DNA of 64,000 nucleotides, from positions 3,650,501 to 3,714,500 of the forward strand of contig NZ_CP068983.1 of the NCBI RefSeq assembly GCF_016801025.1, given 5' to 3'. The notes beneath the pieces are model-generated. The model worked only from the letters and a program-made list of their open reading frames with translations, was not told where the DNA came from and searched no databases. The DNA is from Paradevosia shaoguanensis. Lineage in GTDB: Bacteria; Pseudomonadota; Alphaproteobacteria; Rhizobiales; Devosiaceae. The translations under genes and the position numbers were made by a program. Below, piece after piece: positions 8,793 to 17,033 of this stretch (its first letter is position 1; the number at the start of each line of letters is the position of its first letter).

Positions 8793-9464
8793 CTAGAGCC
8801 CGGAGAGCAGGTGCTTGGTAATGAGGTCCGGCGCGGTGATCGCCGAGCCGCTGACCACTGCAAAGGCACCGGCCGCGAACGAGGCTGCCACGTGCTCGGG
8901 CGTCCAGACACCGCCCTCGACGATAACCGGCACGTCGAGCCGGCCGACCAGTTCGCGTACGAGCTCGAACGCCGGACGGACCGCGCCCGTGCTTTGCGGG
9001 GTATAGCCGACCATTGTCGTGGCGATGACATCAGCGCCTTGCTCGGCCGCCGTGATGGCTTCCTCGAATGTCGAGATATCAGCCATCATCGCCGCCCCGC
9101 GTGCATGGGTAGCCGCAGTGAGTTCGGCAAAGCTCTCGCCAGGCCGCGTTCCGCTCGTCGCCTGAGCGGCGACGATATCGGCGCCGGCGTCACACAATGC
9201 GTTCACATCGGCTACGGTCGTGGTGATGTAGACGTCGAATCCCGTGCGTCGGTCCTTGGCGATGCCGATGATGGGCAGGCTCGTGCGGGCGCGCAGTTCG
9301 CGGACCACGTCGACGCCATCCACGCGATAGCCGCCTGCGCCCCCAAGTCCCGCCGCTTCGGCCATCATTGCGAGGATATCTGGCCGTCCGAGCGGGCTGC
9401 GCGGGTCCATCACCTGCGAGGAAACCACGAGCTTGCCCTTGAGGCGTTCGAGTGCGGCGTTCAT
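8793..9464 (-). CDS. nanE: N-acylmannosamine-6-phosphate 2-epimerase
   Basis: Cytoplasmic TIM-barrel enzyme (223 aa) that converts ManNAc-6-P to GlcNAc-6-P in sialic acid/amino-sugar catabolism. Family features are LPIIGIAKD with the candidate catalytic Lys, the phosphate-binding VIVEGGVWTPEH loop, and TTMVGYTPQSTG, which matches the NanE signature. The start at MNAALERLKG has an AAGGAG ribosome-binding site; an upstream in-frame ATG does not. No other nan gene is in the window, so it probably serves a scattered amino-sugar pathway. The nearby GntR/GH4 operon has a DasR/NagR-like operator, but a link is only suggestive. Confidence 0.88.
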   Translation of the reverse strand: MNAALERLKGKLVVSSQVMDPRSPLGRPDILAMMAEAAGLGGAGGYRVDGVDVVRELRARTSLPIIGIAKDRRTGFDVYITTTVADVNALCDAGADIVAAQATSGTRPGESFAELTAATHARGAAMMADISTFEEAITAAEQGADVIATTMVGYTPQSTGAVRPAFELVRELVGRLDVPVIVEGGVWTPEHVAASFAAGAFAVVSGSAITAPDLITKHLLSGL

Positions 9465-9535
9465 GGCTTGCGGTCTCCTTGTGTGGCGAGCGCTACTGTA
9501 TGCCACCGATTCCGGTGGATGGGGGAGGTGTCGTC

Positions 9536-10045
9536 GTGCTGATCTTCATCGATTTCGAGGCGTCCTCGCTCAGCAAGCAGAGCTACCCGATCGAGATCGG
9601 CTGGGTCACAGAGGCCGGCGCGGAGGAGGGGCACCTCATCCGTCCCGCGCCCATCTGGACCGAATGGGATGCGCGCGCCGAACTCATCCACGGCCTCAGC
9701 CGGGCGCAATTGCTGGGGGAGGGTGAGCCGCACGACCTCGTCTGCGAGCGTGTCATCTCGGTCTTCGAGGGCAACGATATCTATGCCAGCGCCCCTTCAT
9801 GGGACGGTCACTGGCTGAGCATGCTGCTGCGTGCCTCCGGCAAACCGCGCCATCTCCTGCGGCTCAGCGGCACCAGCGAACTCTTCCTGGCCGCGGCCCG
9901 AAACCACCTCGGTACCGCCGACGATACCCTTGCCGCCGCCCATATCGAACAGGTGCGCCAATCGCTGAAGCAGCCCGCTCAGGAGCACCGCGCCGTCTCG
10001 GACGCCCGGCGCGAATGGGAGTTGTGGAAGGCGCTGGTGGCTTAG
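9536..10045 (+). CDS. DEDDh-type 3'-5' exonuclease-like protein
   Basis: Short (169 aa) RNase-T/DnaQ-fold protein. Exo I is the N-terminal [11 protein letters not shown] (acidic D and E). Exo II lies in a [10 protein letters not shown] segment with a conserved Asp. Exo III is the C-terminal [12 protein letters not shown], giving H-x4-D spacing. It is likely a cytoplasmic single-stranded nucleic-acid exonuclease of unknown target. The GTG at 9536 is chosen because GGGGGAGG lies 7 nt before it; an ATG at 9500 is an alternative. Its stop overlaps the end of fabA on the other strand by 4 bp, so the two genes converge. Confidence 0.72.
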   Translation: MLIFIDFEASSLSKQSYPIEIGWVTEAGAEEGHLIRPAPIWTEWDARAELIHGLSRAQLLGEGEPHDLVCERVISVFEGNDIYASAPSWDGHWLSMLLRASGKPRHLLRLSGTSELFLAAARNHLGTADDTLAAAHIEQVRQSLKQPAQEHRAVSDARREWELWKALVA

Positions 10046-10581
10046 CCGCCGTTCTGCGCCGAGCGGATGAGGCCTACCTTCATGTCCTTGGCGGTGTAGA
10101 TGCACTCGCCGTCAGCCAGCACGCGGCCATCGGCCATGCCGAGCGTCATCGCCCCGCGCTTTACGCGGTGCATCTCCACCTCGTAGCGGACCTGCCTGGT
10201 CTGGGGCGTGATGTCGCCGCGGAACTTCACCTCGCCCACGCCGATGGCGCGCCCCTTGCCGGGCGAGCCAGACCAGCCGAGCCAGTAGCCGACCATCTGC
10301 CACATCGCATCCAGGCCAAGGCAGCCGGGCATGACCGGATCGCCTGGGAAGTGGCAATCGAAGAACCAGAGGTCCGGGTGGATGTCGAGTTCGGCGATCA
10401 CATGGCCCTTGCCATGGGCGCCGCCATCCATGCTGATCTCGGTGATCCGATCCATCATCAGCATCGGGGGTGCTGGCAATTGTGCATTGCCCGGACCGAA
10501 ATAGCCGCCGCGGCCCGACTGGAGCAGGTCGTCCCTGGAATAAGAGGGCTGGGGCGAGTGAAAATCGTGAGGGCCAAGCAC
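10042..10581 (-). CDS. fabA: 3-hydroxydecanoyl-ACP dehydratase FabA
   Basis: Bifunctional dehydratase/isomerase of anaerobic unsaturated fatty acid synthesis (179 aa). It makes trans-2- and cis-3-decenoyl-ACP. The hot-dog fold active site is clear: His77 in [19 protein letters not shown] and Asp91 at the start of the central helix (DAMWQM). The family sequence continues with [13 protein letters not shown] and ends [10 protein letters not shown]. Identity with the classical FabA pattern is high over the whole length. In many rhizobia fabA sits with fabB and fabI; neither is adjacent here, where the neighbours are an exonuclease and a GntR regulator. Confidence 0.95.
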   Translation of the reverse strand: MLGPHDFHSPQPSYSRDDLLQSGRGGYFGPGNAQLPAPPMLMMDRITEISMDGGAHGKGHVIAELDIHPDLWFFDCHFPGDPVMPGCLGLDAMWQMVGYWLGWSGSPGKGRAIGVGEVKFRGDITPQTRQVRYEVEMHRVKRGAMTLGMADGRVLADGECIYTAKDMKVGLIRSAQNGG

Positions 10582-10657
10582 TTGCGCGTATCTCCGTGTC
10601 GCAACTGCTTCAATCTATGACCTGCCCAGGCCGGTTCGGCAATGTCATTGGGCGCGA

Positions 10658-11410
10658 TTAGCCCGCCCGCTGCTCCTGGTCGAGCCGCAGCGGGTAGCGG
10701 GTCGGGTGGTGCAGGGAGATCGTGTGGTTGATCGGGCTGCCATGCACGTCATAGGCGATCTGCTCGACGCTCAGCAAAGCCGCCGGTGGCTTGAGGTCCA
10801 GCAGCCTGGCCTCCGCCGCGTCGGCCAGCCGCGCGGAGAGCAGCGTGTGGCCGTTGTACGGCACCAGCCCGTAGCGGGAGGCCAGTTCCGCGTAGAGCGA
10901 ACGGTTGCCATTGGCCCAATCGAGATCGAGCAATCCCGGCACGCGCACCGGCAACAGCCAGTCATGCGAGATAGCCACGGCCTCGCCATCGATGAGGCGC
11001 AGCCGCCGCAGCGAGATCACCGGCGTGCCGGCCTCGACTTCGAGTTGCTGTGCGGTGCCTTCACTTGCCGGCTCGATAGCGGCCGTCAGCAGCCGGCTGC
11101 CCGGATTGCGCCCGTGCTCCATGGCGGTCGCCGTAAAGCTGCGCATCAGCTCGAGTTCGTAGGAGCCGCGCCGCCGGCCGGTGGCGTAAAAGCCCTTGCC
11201 GGGATGGCTGCGCAGCAGGCCTTCGCGCACGAGTTCGGTCATGGCCTGGCGAATGGTGATGCGGCTGACGCCGTATTGCTCGACGAGCTCGCGCTCGGAG
11301 GCGAGCTTGGAATGGGGCGGGATGAGGCCGCTTTCCAGGGCTTCTACCAGGCGTGCCTTGACCTGCTTGTAGAGCGGGCGGGGATCATCGCGGGTGACGC
11401 TGTTGAGCAT
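10658..11410 (-). CDS. GntR family transcription regulator, HutC/UTRA type
   Basis: A 250-residue DNA-binding regulator. The winged helix-turn-helix covers about residues 11-78 (PLYKQVKARLVEALESG, then SERELVEQYGVSRITIRQAM). The UTRA effector domain follows from about 95, with the ligand-pocket strand PVISLRRLRLIDGEAVAISH. HutC/UTRA proteins bind phosphosugars, urocanate or similar ligands. The start at MLNSVTRDDPRPLY is preferred over one 28 codons upstream. It is divergent from the GH4 operon, and an inverted repeat resembling DasR/NagR sites lies between them; it probably represses that operon and responds to a sugar phosphate. Confidence 0.9.
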   Translation of the reverse strand: MLNSVTRDDPRPLYKQVKARLVEALESGLIPPHSKLASERELVEQYGVSRITIRQAMTELVREGLLRSHPGKGFYATGRRRGSYELELMRSFTATAMEHGRNPGSRLLTAAIEPASEGTAQQLEVEAGTPVISLRRLRLIDGEAVAISHDWLLPVRVPGLLDLDWANGNRSLYAELASRYGLVPYNGHTLLSARLADAAEARLLDLKPPAALLSVEQIAYDVHGSPINHTISLHHPTRYPLRLDQEQRAG

Positions 11411-11526
11411 GGCTTGGGTTAACCGAATTCTGCGGGCGGCGAAAGAGCGGGCTTGGTCGCTCGGGTCAATGACAACGTAAACGCATGGGGACAACGCCGC
11501 GTTTCGCGCTTGCGTAAACTGATTAT

Positions 11527-11544
11527 AACTGGATATAACCAGTT
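11527..11544. promoter_or_regulatory. DasR/NagR-like operator between gntR and the GH4 operon
   Basis: Perfect inverted repeat AACTGG-ATATAA-CCAGTT, 18 bp. The half-sites ACTGG / CCAGT with a 6-bp centre match the published dre-type pattern of the GntR/HutC regulators DasR and NagR. A second, wider pair AAACTG (11516-11521) / CAGTTT (11550-11555) brackets it nearly symmetrically. The site ends 28 bp before the GH4 start codon, where repressor binding would block transcription. Confidence 0.65.
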
Positions 11545-11571
11545 TGCGACAGTTTCGATGTGGGGGACGCC

Positions 11572-12939
11572 ATGAAGTTGGCGCTCATCGGTGGAGGAGG
11601 TCTGCGTGCGCCGCTCTTCGTTGAGTCGGCGCTTCGCCGTGGCGATCGGATCGGCCTCACCGAAATCTGCCTCATGGATATCCAGCCCGACCAGCTTGCG
11701 CTGATCGGCGCACTGTCGAACGAGCTTTCGCGCCGCGCAGGCGGCAAGGTCGCCATCACCACCACCACCGATATCGAAGCGGCGTTCGATGGCGCCGACT
11801 ATGCAGTTACGACGGTCCGGCCCGGCGGCATCGAAGGTCGTATCACTGACGAGCGTATTGCCCTGGGTGCGGGCGTGCTCGGTCAGGAGACGACCGGTGC
11901 CGGCGGGTTTGCCATGGCGCTGCGCAGCGTCCCGACCATCCTGGATTATGCCCGTATCCTCCAGCGGGTGAGTCCGAAGGCATGGCTTTTCAACTTCACG
12001 AATCCGGCGGGCCTGGTGACGCAGGCCCTGCGGAATGCGGGGTTCGAAAGGACAATCGGGATCTGCGACAGCGCCAACGGCGCACAGACCGCCATCGCCA
12101 AGTGGCTCAAGGTCTCCGAGCGTGCGGTGGATGCCGAGGTGTTCGGCCTCAACCACCTCTCGTTCACGCGCCGCGCCACCGTCAACGGCCGCGACATGCT
12201 GCCTGACGCACTGGCCGACGATGCCTTCCTTGCCACCACGGCCCAGCGCGTCTTTGCGCCCCATGTGGTGCGCCGCCATGGACTCTGGCTCAACGAATAC
12301 CTCTACTATTTCTACTATGCCGAGGAGGCCGTGGCTGCTATCTCGGCCGGGCCGACGCGCGGCGAGGAAATCCGCGCGCTCAACGGCAAGCTCATCCCGC
12401 AACTGCGCTCGATCGATGTCGTTGCGGAACCGGGCAGGGCGCTCGACGTCTATTTCGCCTATGAGCGCGAGCGCAGCGCCACCTACATGCACTACGCCAA
12501 CCATACCGATGGCGAAGATGCGCCGCTCGTCTCGACCGCCGCTGATGACGACCACGATGGCGAGGGCTATGCCGGCGTCGCCCTCAACCTTATCGAGGCG
12601 CTGAGCGGCGGCGAGCCGCTGCGCACCGGCCTCAACGTCCCCAATCGCGGCGCGATAGCGGGTCTTCACGACGATGATGTCGTGGAAGTCAGTTGCGTCG
12701 TCGACGCCAATGGCGTTACCCCGCTGCCGATCGGCGCGATGCCCGAGGCGCAGGCCTATCTCGTCAATTCCGTGAAGCACTACGAGCGCCTCACCGTGCA
12801 GGCAATCGCCGAGCGCCGCCGCGATATTGCGGTCGAGGCTCTGGTCGCGCACCCGCTCGTGCTTTCATACTCCCGGGCAGAGCCGCTGGTGGACAAGTTC
12901 CTGGCGGTCCATGCCGACTATGTCGGGGAGTGGCGCTGA
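11572..12939 (+). CDS. Glycoside hydrolase family 4 protein
   Basis: NAD- and Mn-dependent GH4 enzyme (455 aa), the family of 6-phospho-beta-glucosidases, 6-phospho-alpha-glucosidases and alpha-galactosidases, which cleave by oxidation at C3. The N-terminal Rossmann loop reads ALIGGGGLRAPL; the catalytic region has GQETTGAGG (104-112), NFTNPAG (141-147), the metal Cys165 in GICDS and His195 in GLNHLSF. ATG with GGGGGA a few bases upstream. First gene of an operon with a PfkB kinase (TGATG overlap) and an ABC importer. No PTS is visible, so the substrate is either unphosphorylated or phosphorylated by the neighbouring kinase. Confidence 0.92.
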   Translation: MKLALIGGGGLRAPLFVESALRRGDRIGLTEICLMDIQPDQLALIGALSNELSRRAGGKVAITTTTDIEAAFDGADYAVTTVRPGGIEGRITDERIALGAGVLGQETTGAGGFAMALRSVPTILDYARILQRVSPKAWLFNFTNPAGLVTQALRNAGFERTIGICDSANGAQTAIAKWLKVSERAVDAEVFGLNHLSFTRRATVNGRDMLPDALADDAFLATTAQRVFAPHVVRRHGLWLNEYLYYFYYAEEAVAAISAGPTRGEEIRALNGKLIPQLRSIDVVAEPGRALDVYFAYERERSATYMHYANHTDGEDAPLVSTAADDDHDGEGYAGVALNLIEALSGGEPLRTGLNVPNRGAIAGLHDDDVVEVSCVVDANGVTPLPIGAMPEAQAYLVNSVKHYERLTVQAIAERRRDIAVEALVAHPLVLSYSRAEPLVDKFLAVHADYVGEWR

Positions 12940-13883
12940 TGCACAGGCCTGCGTTCAATTGCGATGTCCTCGTCACGGGCGAGTACTTTTGCGACCTCAT
13001 TTATGCCGGCCTGCCAGAGGCGCCGCGCCTCGGGGCCGAGTATTACGCCCGCGACCTCACGGTTCTGCCTGGCGGCACCTACAACATCGCGCTGGCCCTG
13101 AGCCGGCTTGGTCTCGATACCCTCTGGGCCTGCGATTTCGGCAACGACCTCTTCAGCCGCCTCGTGATGGAGCAGGCTGAGCATGATGGTCTCGACGGAC
13201 GCCTCTTCAACCACCTCGACCGGTCGGTCCAGCGCGTCACCTCGGCGTTCTCGCTGGCGGGTGACCGCGGCTTTCTCAGCTTCAGCGAAACGCCCGTCGC
13301 TCCGCCGCCCGCCAACACGCTTCAGCAGGCGCGGCCGCAATGGCTGGTGCAGACGTTCCGCTTCGAGCCCGAATGGCTCTCGTTCATCGAGGCGGCCAGG
13401 GAGCAGGGCGTCAAGATCTTCGCCGATTGCCGGCACCCCGATTTCACGCTCGACACGCCAGGCGTCCGAGCGTTCCTTGCCACCCTCACCATCTTCTCGC
13501 CCAACGAGGCCGAGGCCATCGGCATGACCGGGCTGCCTAACCCCGAGGCCGCGCTCGACCGTCTGGGCGAACTCGTGCCGGTCGTCGCCATGAAGCGCGG
13601 CGGGCAGGGGGCGAGTGTCATCGTCAATGGCGAGCGCTTCGACATTGCCGCGCCGCGCGTCGAGGTCGTCGATGCGACCGGGGCCGGTGATGCCTTCAAT
13701 GGCGGGTTCCTTCTGGGCCTCGTCAATCGCCTGCCGCTTCAGGCCTGCGTCGAACTGGCGGTACTTTGCGGATCGCTTTCCACCACCGGTTACGGCGCTT
13801 TGGCGGCGCCGACGCTGATGGAGCTCAAAGAGTTCGCAAATCGCCACGGGCGCGAAATTCCGTTCCAAGAGGTGATGTTGTAA
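12939..13883 (+). CDS. PfkB family carbohydrate kinase
   Basis: Ribokinase-fold sugar kinase (314 aa). The substrate-side motif PGGTYNIALALSRLG is near residue 50. Signature 2, DATGAGDAFNGGF, starts at Asp245, with the anion hole GAG and catalytic base Asp251. SPNEAE, a typical family motif, is present in the middle. The ATG overlaps the GH4 stop (TGATG), so the kinase and hydrolase are made together. It probably phosphorylates the sugar released by, or supplied to, the GH4 enzyme; PfkB members act on fructose, ribose, 2-keto-3-deoxy acids and nucleosides, and the sequence does not tell which. Confidence 0.92.
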   Translation: MHRPAFNCDVLVTGEYFCDLIYAGLPEAPRLGAEYYARDLTVLPGGTYNIALALSRLGLDTLWACDFGNDLFSRLVMEQAEHDGLDGRLFNHLDRSVQRVTSAFSLAGDRGFLSFSETPVAPPPANTLQQARPQWLVQTFRFEPEWLSFIEAAREQGVKIFADCRHPDFTLDTPGVRAFLATLTIFSPNEAEAIGMTGLPNPEAALDRLGELVPVVAMKRGGQGASVIVNGERFDIAAPRVEVVDATGAGDAFNGGFLLGLVNRLPLQACVELAVLCGSLSTTGYGALAAPTLMELKEFANRHGREIPFQEVML

Positions 13884-13960
13884 CCATCGGCGACGGCCGA
13901 TAGCCTTGCGTAGAGATCAAATAGACTAAAGCAACGAACGCAGATTCAGGGGAGATGGAA

Positions 13961-15196
13961 ATGCTGAAAAGTTTGTTGGCGTCTGCGCTAACTGCTCTTA
14001 CTTTAGTTACACCTGCCTTCGCGCAAACCACTATTACATTCGGATATTGGGGTGATCCGCCGGAATTGCCGCCGTTCGAGGAGATCGTCTCCAAGTATCA
14101 GGCGGCTCATCCCGACGTGAAGATCGAGATCCAACACGCGCCCTGGTCGGGCTATTTCACGCGGCTGGATGCTCAATTGGCCGCCGGCGGCGGGCCGGAC
14201 GTGTTCTTCATCACCAACGTGCCGAGCTATGCGGCCCGTGGCGCCCTGATGCCGCTCGACGATCTCATCAAGGCCGATGCCTTCCCGATCGATCAATACG
14301 TGCCCAAGTCGCTCCAGACTCACACCTACGAGGGCAAGCTCTACTCGATCCCGCGCGATAGCGCACCGAGTGCCCTCTACTACAATATCGATGCCTTCAC
14401 CGAGGCTGGCGTCTCGCCGCCGGATGCGAACTGGAAGTGGGATGATCTGCGCAAGGCGGCGGTCGCGCTCACCAAGACCGATGGCGGTCGCGTGACGCGC
14501 TATGGTCTCGCGCTCGAATCTAACGACTGGGCGACCTGGGTGCAGCAGAATGGCGGTCAGGTGTTCGATGATCCGCTGAACCCCACCAAGTTCCTGCTGG
14601 CCGAGCCGGCTGGCGTCGAGGCCATCCAGTACATCGGCGACCTCATCAACAAGGACAAGGTGGTGCCCAACTTCCTCGAGGCCGAGCAGGCGGGCGGCAC
14701 CGCCCAGCTCTTCGGCAGCGGGCAGGCGGCGATGACCATCACCAATCCGTCGCGTCTCGGCACGTTCGCGCAGGCGCCGTTCAAGTGGGCGGTGGCCAAT
14801 CTGCCGGCCGGCCCCACCGGCATCCATTCCAACCGTACGGGCGGCGCCGGTTTTGCCATCAATGCCAATACCAAGAACAAGGATGCTGCCTGGGCCTTCC
14901 TGCAATATCTCGCGGGGCCCGAAGGTCAGTCGATCTTCGCCAGCGCGACGGCGGCTGCGGTTCCGGCCATGACGGGCAATCCAGAAGTACGCGCGGCGTT
15001 CAAGGCGCCCTTCGCCGATGTCTTCCTCAAGGAAGCCGATACCGGCGAGCAGTTCCCGCAATTCCCGCGCTTCGTCGACCTGTCCAACCTCTACATCCAG
15101 CCGGCGCTCGACCTGGTCTGGAACGGGGAAAGCACCGCTGCCGATGCGCTCGGGGCGATCAAGGACAAGGTCAACGCCGAGCTGGCCAAGAAGTAG
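13961..15196 (+). CDS. ABC transporter sugar-binding protein (SBP family 1)
   Basis: Secreted periplasmic binding protein (411 aa). A Sec signal peptide (LKSLLASALTALTLVTPAFA, cleavage before QTTITFGYWG) leads into the family-1 fold: ELPPFEEIVSKYQAAHPDVK, GPDVFFITN, and later GSGQAAMTI and the segment GGAGFAINANTKNKDAAWAF. The start at 13961 has AGGGGAG 6 nt upstream; an ATG six bases earlier overlaps that site. A GC hairpin follows the stop, a common device to raise binding-protein mRNA over downstream genes. It belongs to the GH4/PfkB operon and delivers the carbohydrate to the permeases downstream. Confidence 0.92.
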   Translation: MLKSLLASALTALTLVTPAFAQTTITFGYWGDPPELPPFEEIVSKYQAAHPDVKIEIQHAPWSGYFTRLDAQLAAGGGPDVFFITNVPSYAARGALMPLDDLIKADAFPIDQYVPKSLQTHTYEGKLYSIPRDSAPSALYYNIDAFTEAGVSPPDANWKWDDLRKAAVALTKTDGGRVTRYGLALESNDWATWVQQNGGQVFDDPLNPTKFLLAEPAGVEAIQYIGDLINKDKVVPNFLEAEQAGGTAQLFGSGQAAMTITNPSRLGTFAQAPFKWAVANLPAGPTGIHSNRTGGAGFAINANTKNKDAAWAFLQYLAGPEGQSIFASATAAAVPAMTGNPEVRAAFKAPFADVFLKEADTGEQFPQFPRFVDLSNLYIQPALDLVWNGESTAADALGAIKDKVNAELAKK

Positions 15197-15207
15197 ACAC
15201 GCCTCCC

Positions 15208-15230
15208 GCCGGGGCGGCCCGCGCCCCGGC
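15208..15230 (+). terminator. Hairpin after the sugar-binding protein gene (attenuator-like)
   Basis: GCCGGGGC / GCCCCGGC arms with a 7-base loop, 11 bp after the binding-protein stop and inside the operon. It is followed by attctctcc rather than a clean U run. It probably protects the upstream mRNA or partly terminates, so that the binding protein is made in excess of the permeases. Confidence 0.6.
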
Positions 15231-15255
15231 ATTCTCTCCAGCATGGGAAATTCGA

Positions 15256-16131
15256 ATGCGCGTCTTTGATGCACACGTCCATTACGGGTTCTGGGAAAAG
15301 CTGTTTTCGCGCAATGCGGAGGAAGGTTTCCTCGAAAAGCTCTCCGATGTCTGCGCGGAGTCCGGCATCGAGAAGGTCGCGTTGCTCGCCAATCCGGGGC
15401 GCGGCAACGATGCGCTGGCCGGTGCCCTTGAGCGCCGCCCCGATCTCATCGTGGCCATGGGCCGGCTCCAGCTCGACAAGGACCCGGTGAGCCTGGTCGA
15501 GGACTTCTACCAGCGCGGTTTCCACGGCATCAAGATCACCGGCGTTTCGCGCAATTACGACGATCCGGCCTATTACCCGTTCTACGAAGCTGCCCAGGCC
15601 CGCGGCCTGCGCATCCTCTTCCACACCGGCATTCTCGGTGGTCCCGTCGACTATCTCGAGGGCGGCAAGGAGGATGCGTGGAAGGCCATTCCCGAAGGGG
15701 AGGCCGAGGAGGCGCTGGTGACGCGGCTCTCGCGCGAGATCAAGCGCGAGCGCTACGGCTTCTCCAGCGCGCGCATGCAACCGATCTACCTCGATACCAT
15801 CGCCTTCTACTTCCCCGAACTCTTCATCATCGGGGCGCATCTGGGCTGGCCGGATTACCGCACGTCCTGTGCCGTCGCGCGCTGGCGTCCGCGGCTCTAT
15901 TTCGACATCAGCGGCGGCGACGTGGTGCATAACCACATCGTGGAAGGCGGCTATATCGGCAAGGAAATCTCGCCGCGCAAGCTCGTCTATGGCTCGGATT
16001 CCGATCTCAAGCGTGTACCGGGCGATATCGCCCGCTGGAAGGCTGCCTTCGACAAGATGGGGCTTTCCGCCGACGATCAGGATCGTATCTTCTACCGCAA
16101 CGCGGCCTACATATTCGGGATCGATAAATAG
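15256..16131 (+). CDS. Amidohydrolase family protein
   Basis: Metal-dependent hydrolase with a TIM-barrel fold (291 aa). Metal ligands can be placed: His7 and His9 in FDAHVHYGF, His123 in ILFHTGILG, His195 in IIGAHLGWP and Asp248 in YGSDSD. This is the amidohydrolase_2 type (decarboxylases, lactonases such as 2-pyrone-4,6-dicarboxylate lactonase), rather than the urease type with carboxylated Lys. It lies between binding protein and permease genes of a carbohydrate ABC operon and overlaps the permease start by one base. A sugar-lactone hydrolase role would fit an oxidative pathway; this is inference. Confidence 0.85.
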   Translation: MRVFDAHVHYGFWEKLFSRNAEEGFLEKLSDVCAESGIEKVALLANPGRGNDALAGALERRPDLIVAMGRLQLDKDPVSLVEDFYQRGFHGIKITGVSRNYDDPAYYPFYEAAQARGLRILFHTGILGGPVDYLEGGKEDAWKAIPEGEAEEALVTRLSREIKRERYGFSSARMQPIYLDTIAFYFPELFIIGAHLGWPDYRTSCAVARWRPRLYFDISGGDVVHNHIVEGGYIGKEISPRKLVYGSDSDLKRVPGDIARWKAAFDKMGLSADDQDRIFYRNAAYIFGIDK

Positions 16132-17033
16132 TGGCGCCAAGACCGGACAAGCCGGGAGCCATGGCGCGCGCCGAAGAGCGCGCGGCGTGGCTGTTCCTGG
16201 CGCCGAGCCTTGTACTGTTCCTGGCTTTCACCGTCGTGCCGGTGATTTCGGCCCTCATCATCTCCTTCACGGAATGGAACCTCTTCAACGCGGTCAATTT
16301 CGTGGGCTTCGGCAATTATGTCGGGCTGTTGCACGACGAGATATTCCTCAAGGTCCTCGGCAATACCGGCTATTTCGTCCTGGTTTCCGTTCCCATCCAG
16401 ATTGCCATCGCGCTTCTCTGCGCGCTGGCGCTCAATCGCGGCGTGCGCGGGCAGACCTTCTTTCGCGTGGTCTATTTCCTGCCGGTCGTCACCAGCACGG
16501 TGGCGGCGGCTCTCGTCTGGTCCTGGCTCTTCAATTCCAATTTCGGCCTCATCAATGCCGGCCTCAGCCTCGTGGGCGTCACCGACCTTCCAAAGTGGAT
16601 GGGCTCGACGAAATGGGCCATGCCGGCCGTCATCATCGTCTCGATCTGGCAGAACCTGGGTTATGCGATGGTGCTGTTTCTCGCGGGGCTGCAGAACATC
16701 CACCAGGAGGTGAGGGATGCCGCAGAGCTCGATGGCGCGACCGGCTGGGATCGGTTCTGGACCATCACGCTGCCGCTCCTGTCGCCGACCATGTTCTTCG
16801 TGCTGATCATCTCGATCATCGGCAGTTTCCAGGTGTTCGAGCTGGTCTTCGTCATGACCAAGGCCGGGCCGGCCAACGCCACCAATACGCTAGTCTATTA
16901 CATCTACCAGAACGGCTTTCAATTCTATCAGATGGGCTATGCCAGTGCCGCGGCGATGATCCTCTTCCTCATCGTCCTCGTCTTCACGCTCGCCCAATAC
17001 CGGCTGCAGGATCGTTGGGTGCATTATGGATAA
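16131..17033 (+). CDS. ABC sugar transporter permease, MalF/UgpA type
   Basis: Six-helix permease (300 aa). The first helix (WLFLAPSLVLFLAFTVVPVI) with the family-typical Ala-Pro-Ser is followed by SFTEWNLF. The EAA loop is EVRDAAELDGATGWDRFWTI, which docks on the ATPase. GTG at 16131 overlaps the amidohydrolase TAG; an ATG ten codons downstream is possible. It is coupled by an 8-bp overlap to the second permease. No ATPase gene is found in this operon, so a shared UgpC/MsmK-type ATPase encoded elsewhere must energise it. Confidence 0.92.
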   Translation: MAPRPDKPGAMARAEERAAWLFLAPSLVLFLAFTVVPVISALIISFTEWNLFNAVNFVGFGNYVGLLHDEIFLKVLGNTGYFVLVSVPIQIAIALLCALALNRGVRGQTFFRVVYFLPVVTSTVAAALVWSWLFNSNFGLINAGLSLVGVTDLPKWMGSTKWAMPAVIIVSIWQNLGYAMVLFLAGLQNIHQEVRDAAELDGATGWDRFWTITLPLLSPTMFFVLIISIIGSFQVFELVFVMTKAGPANATNTLVYYIYQNGFQFYQMGYASAAAMILFLIVLVFTLAQYRLQDRWVHYG

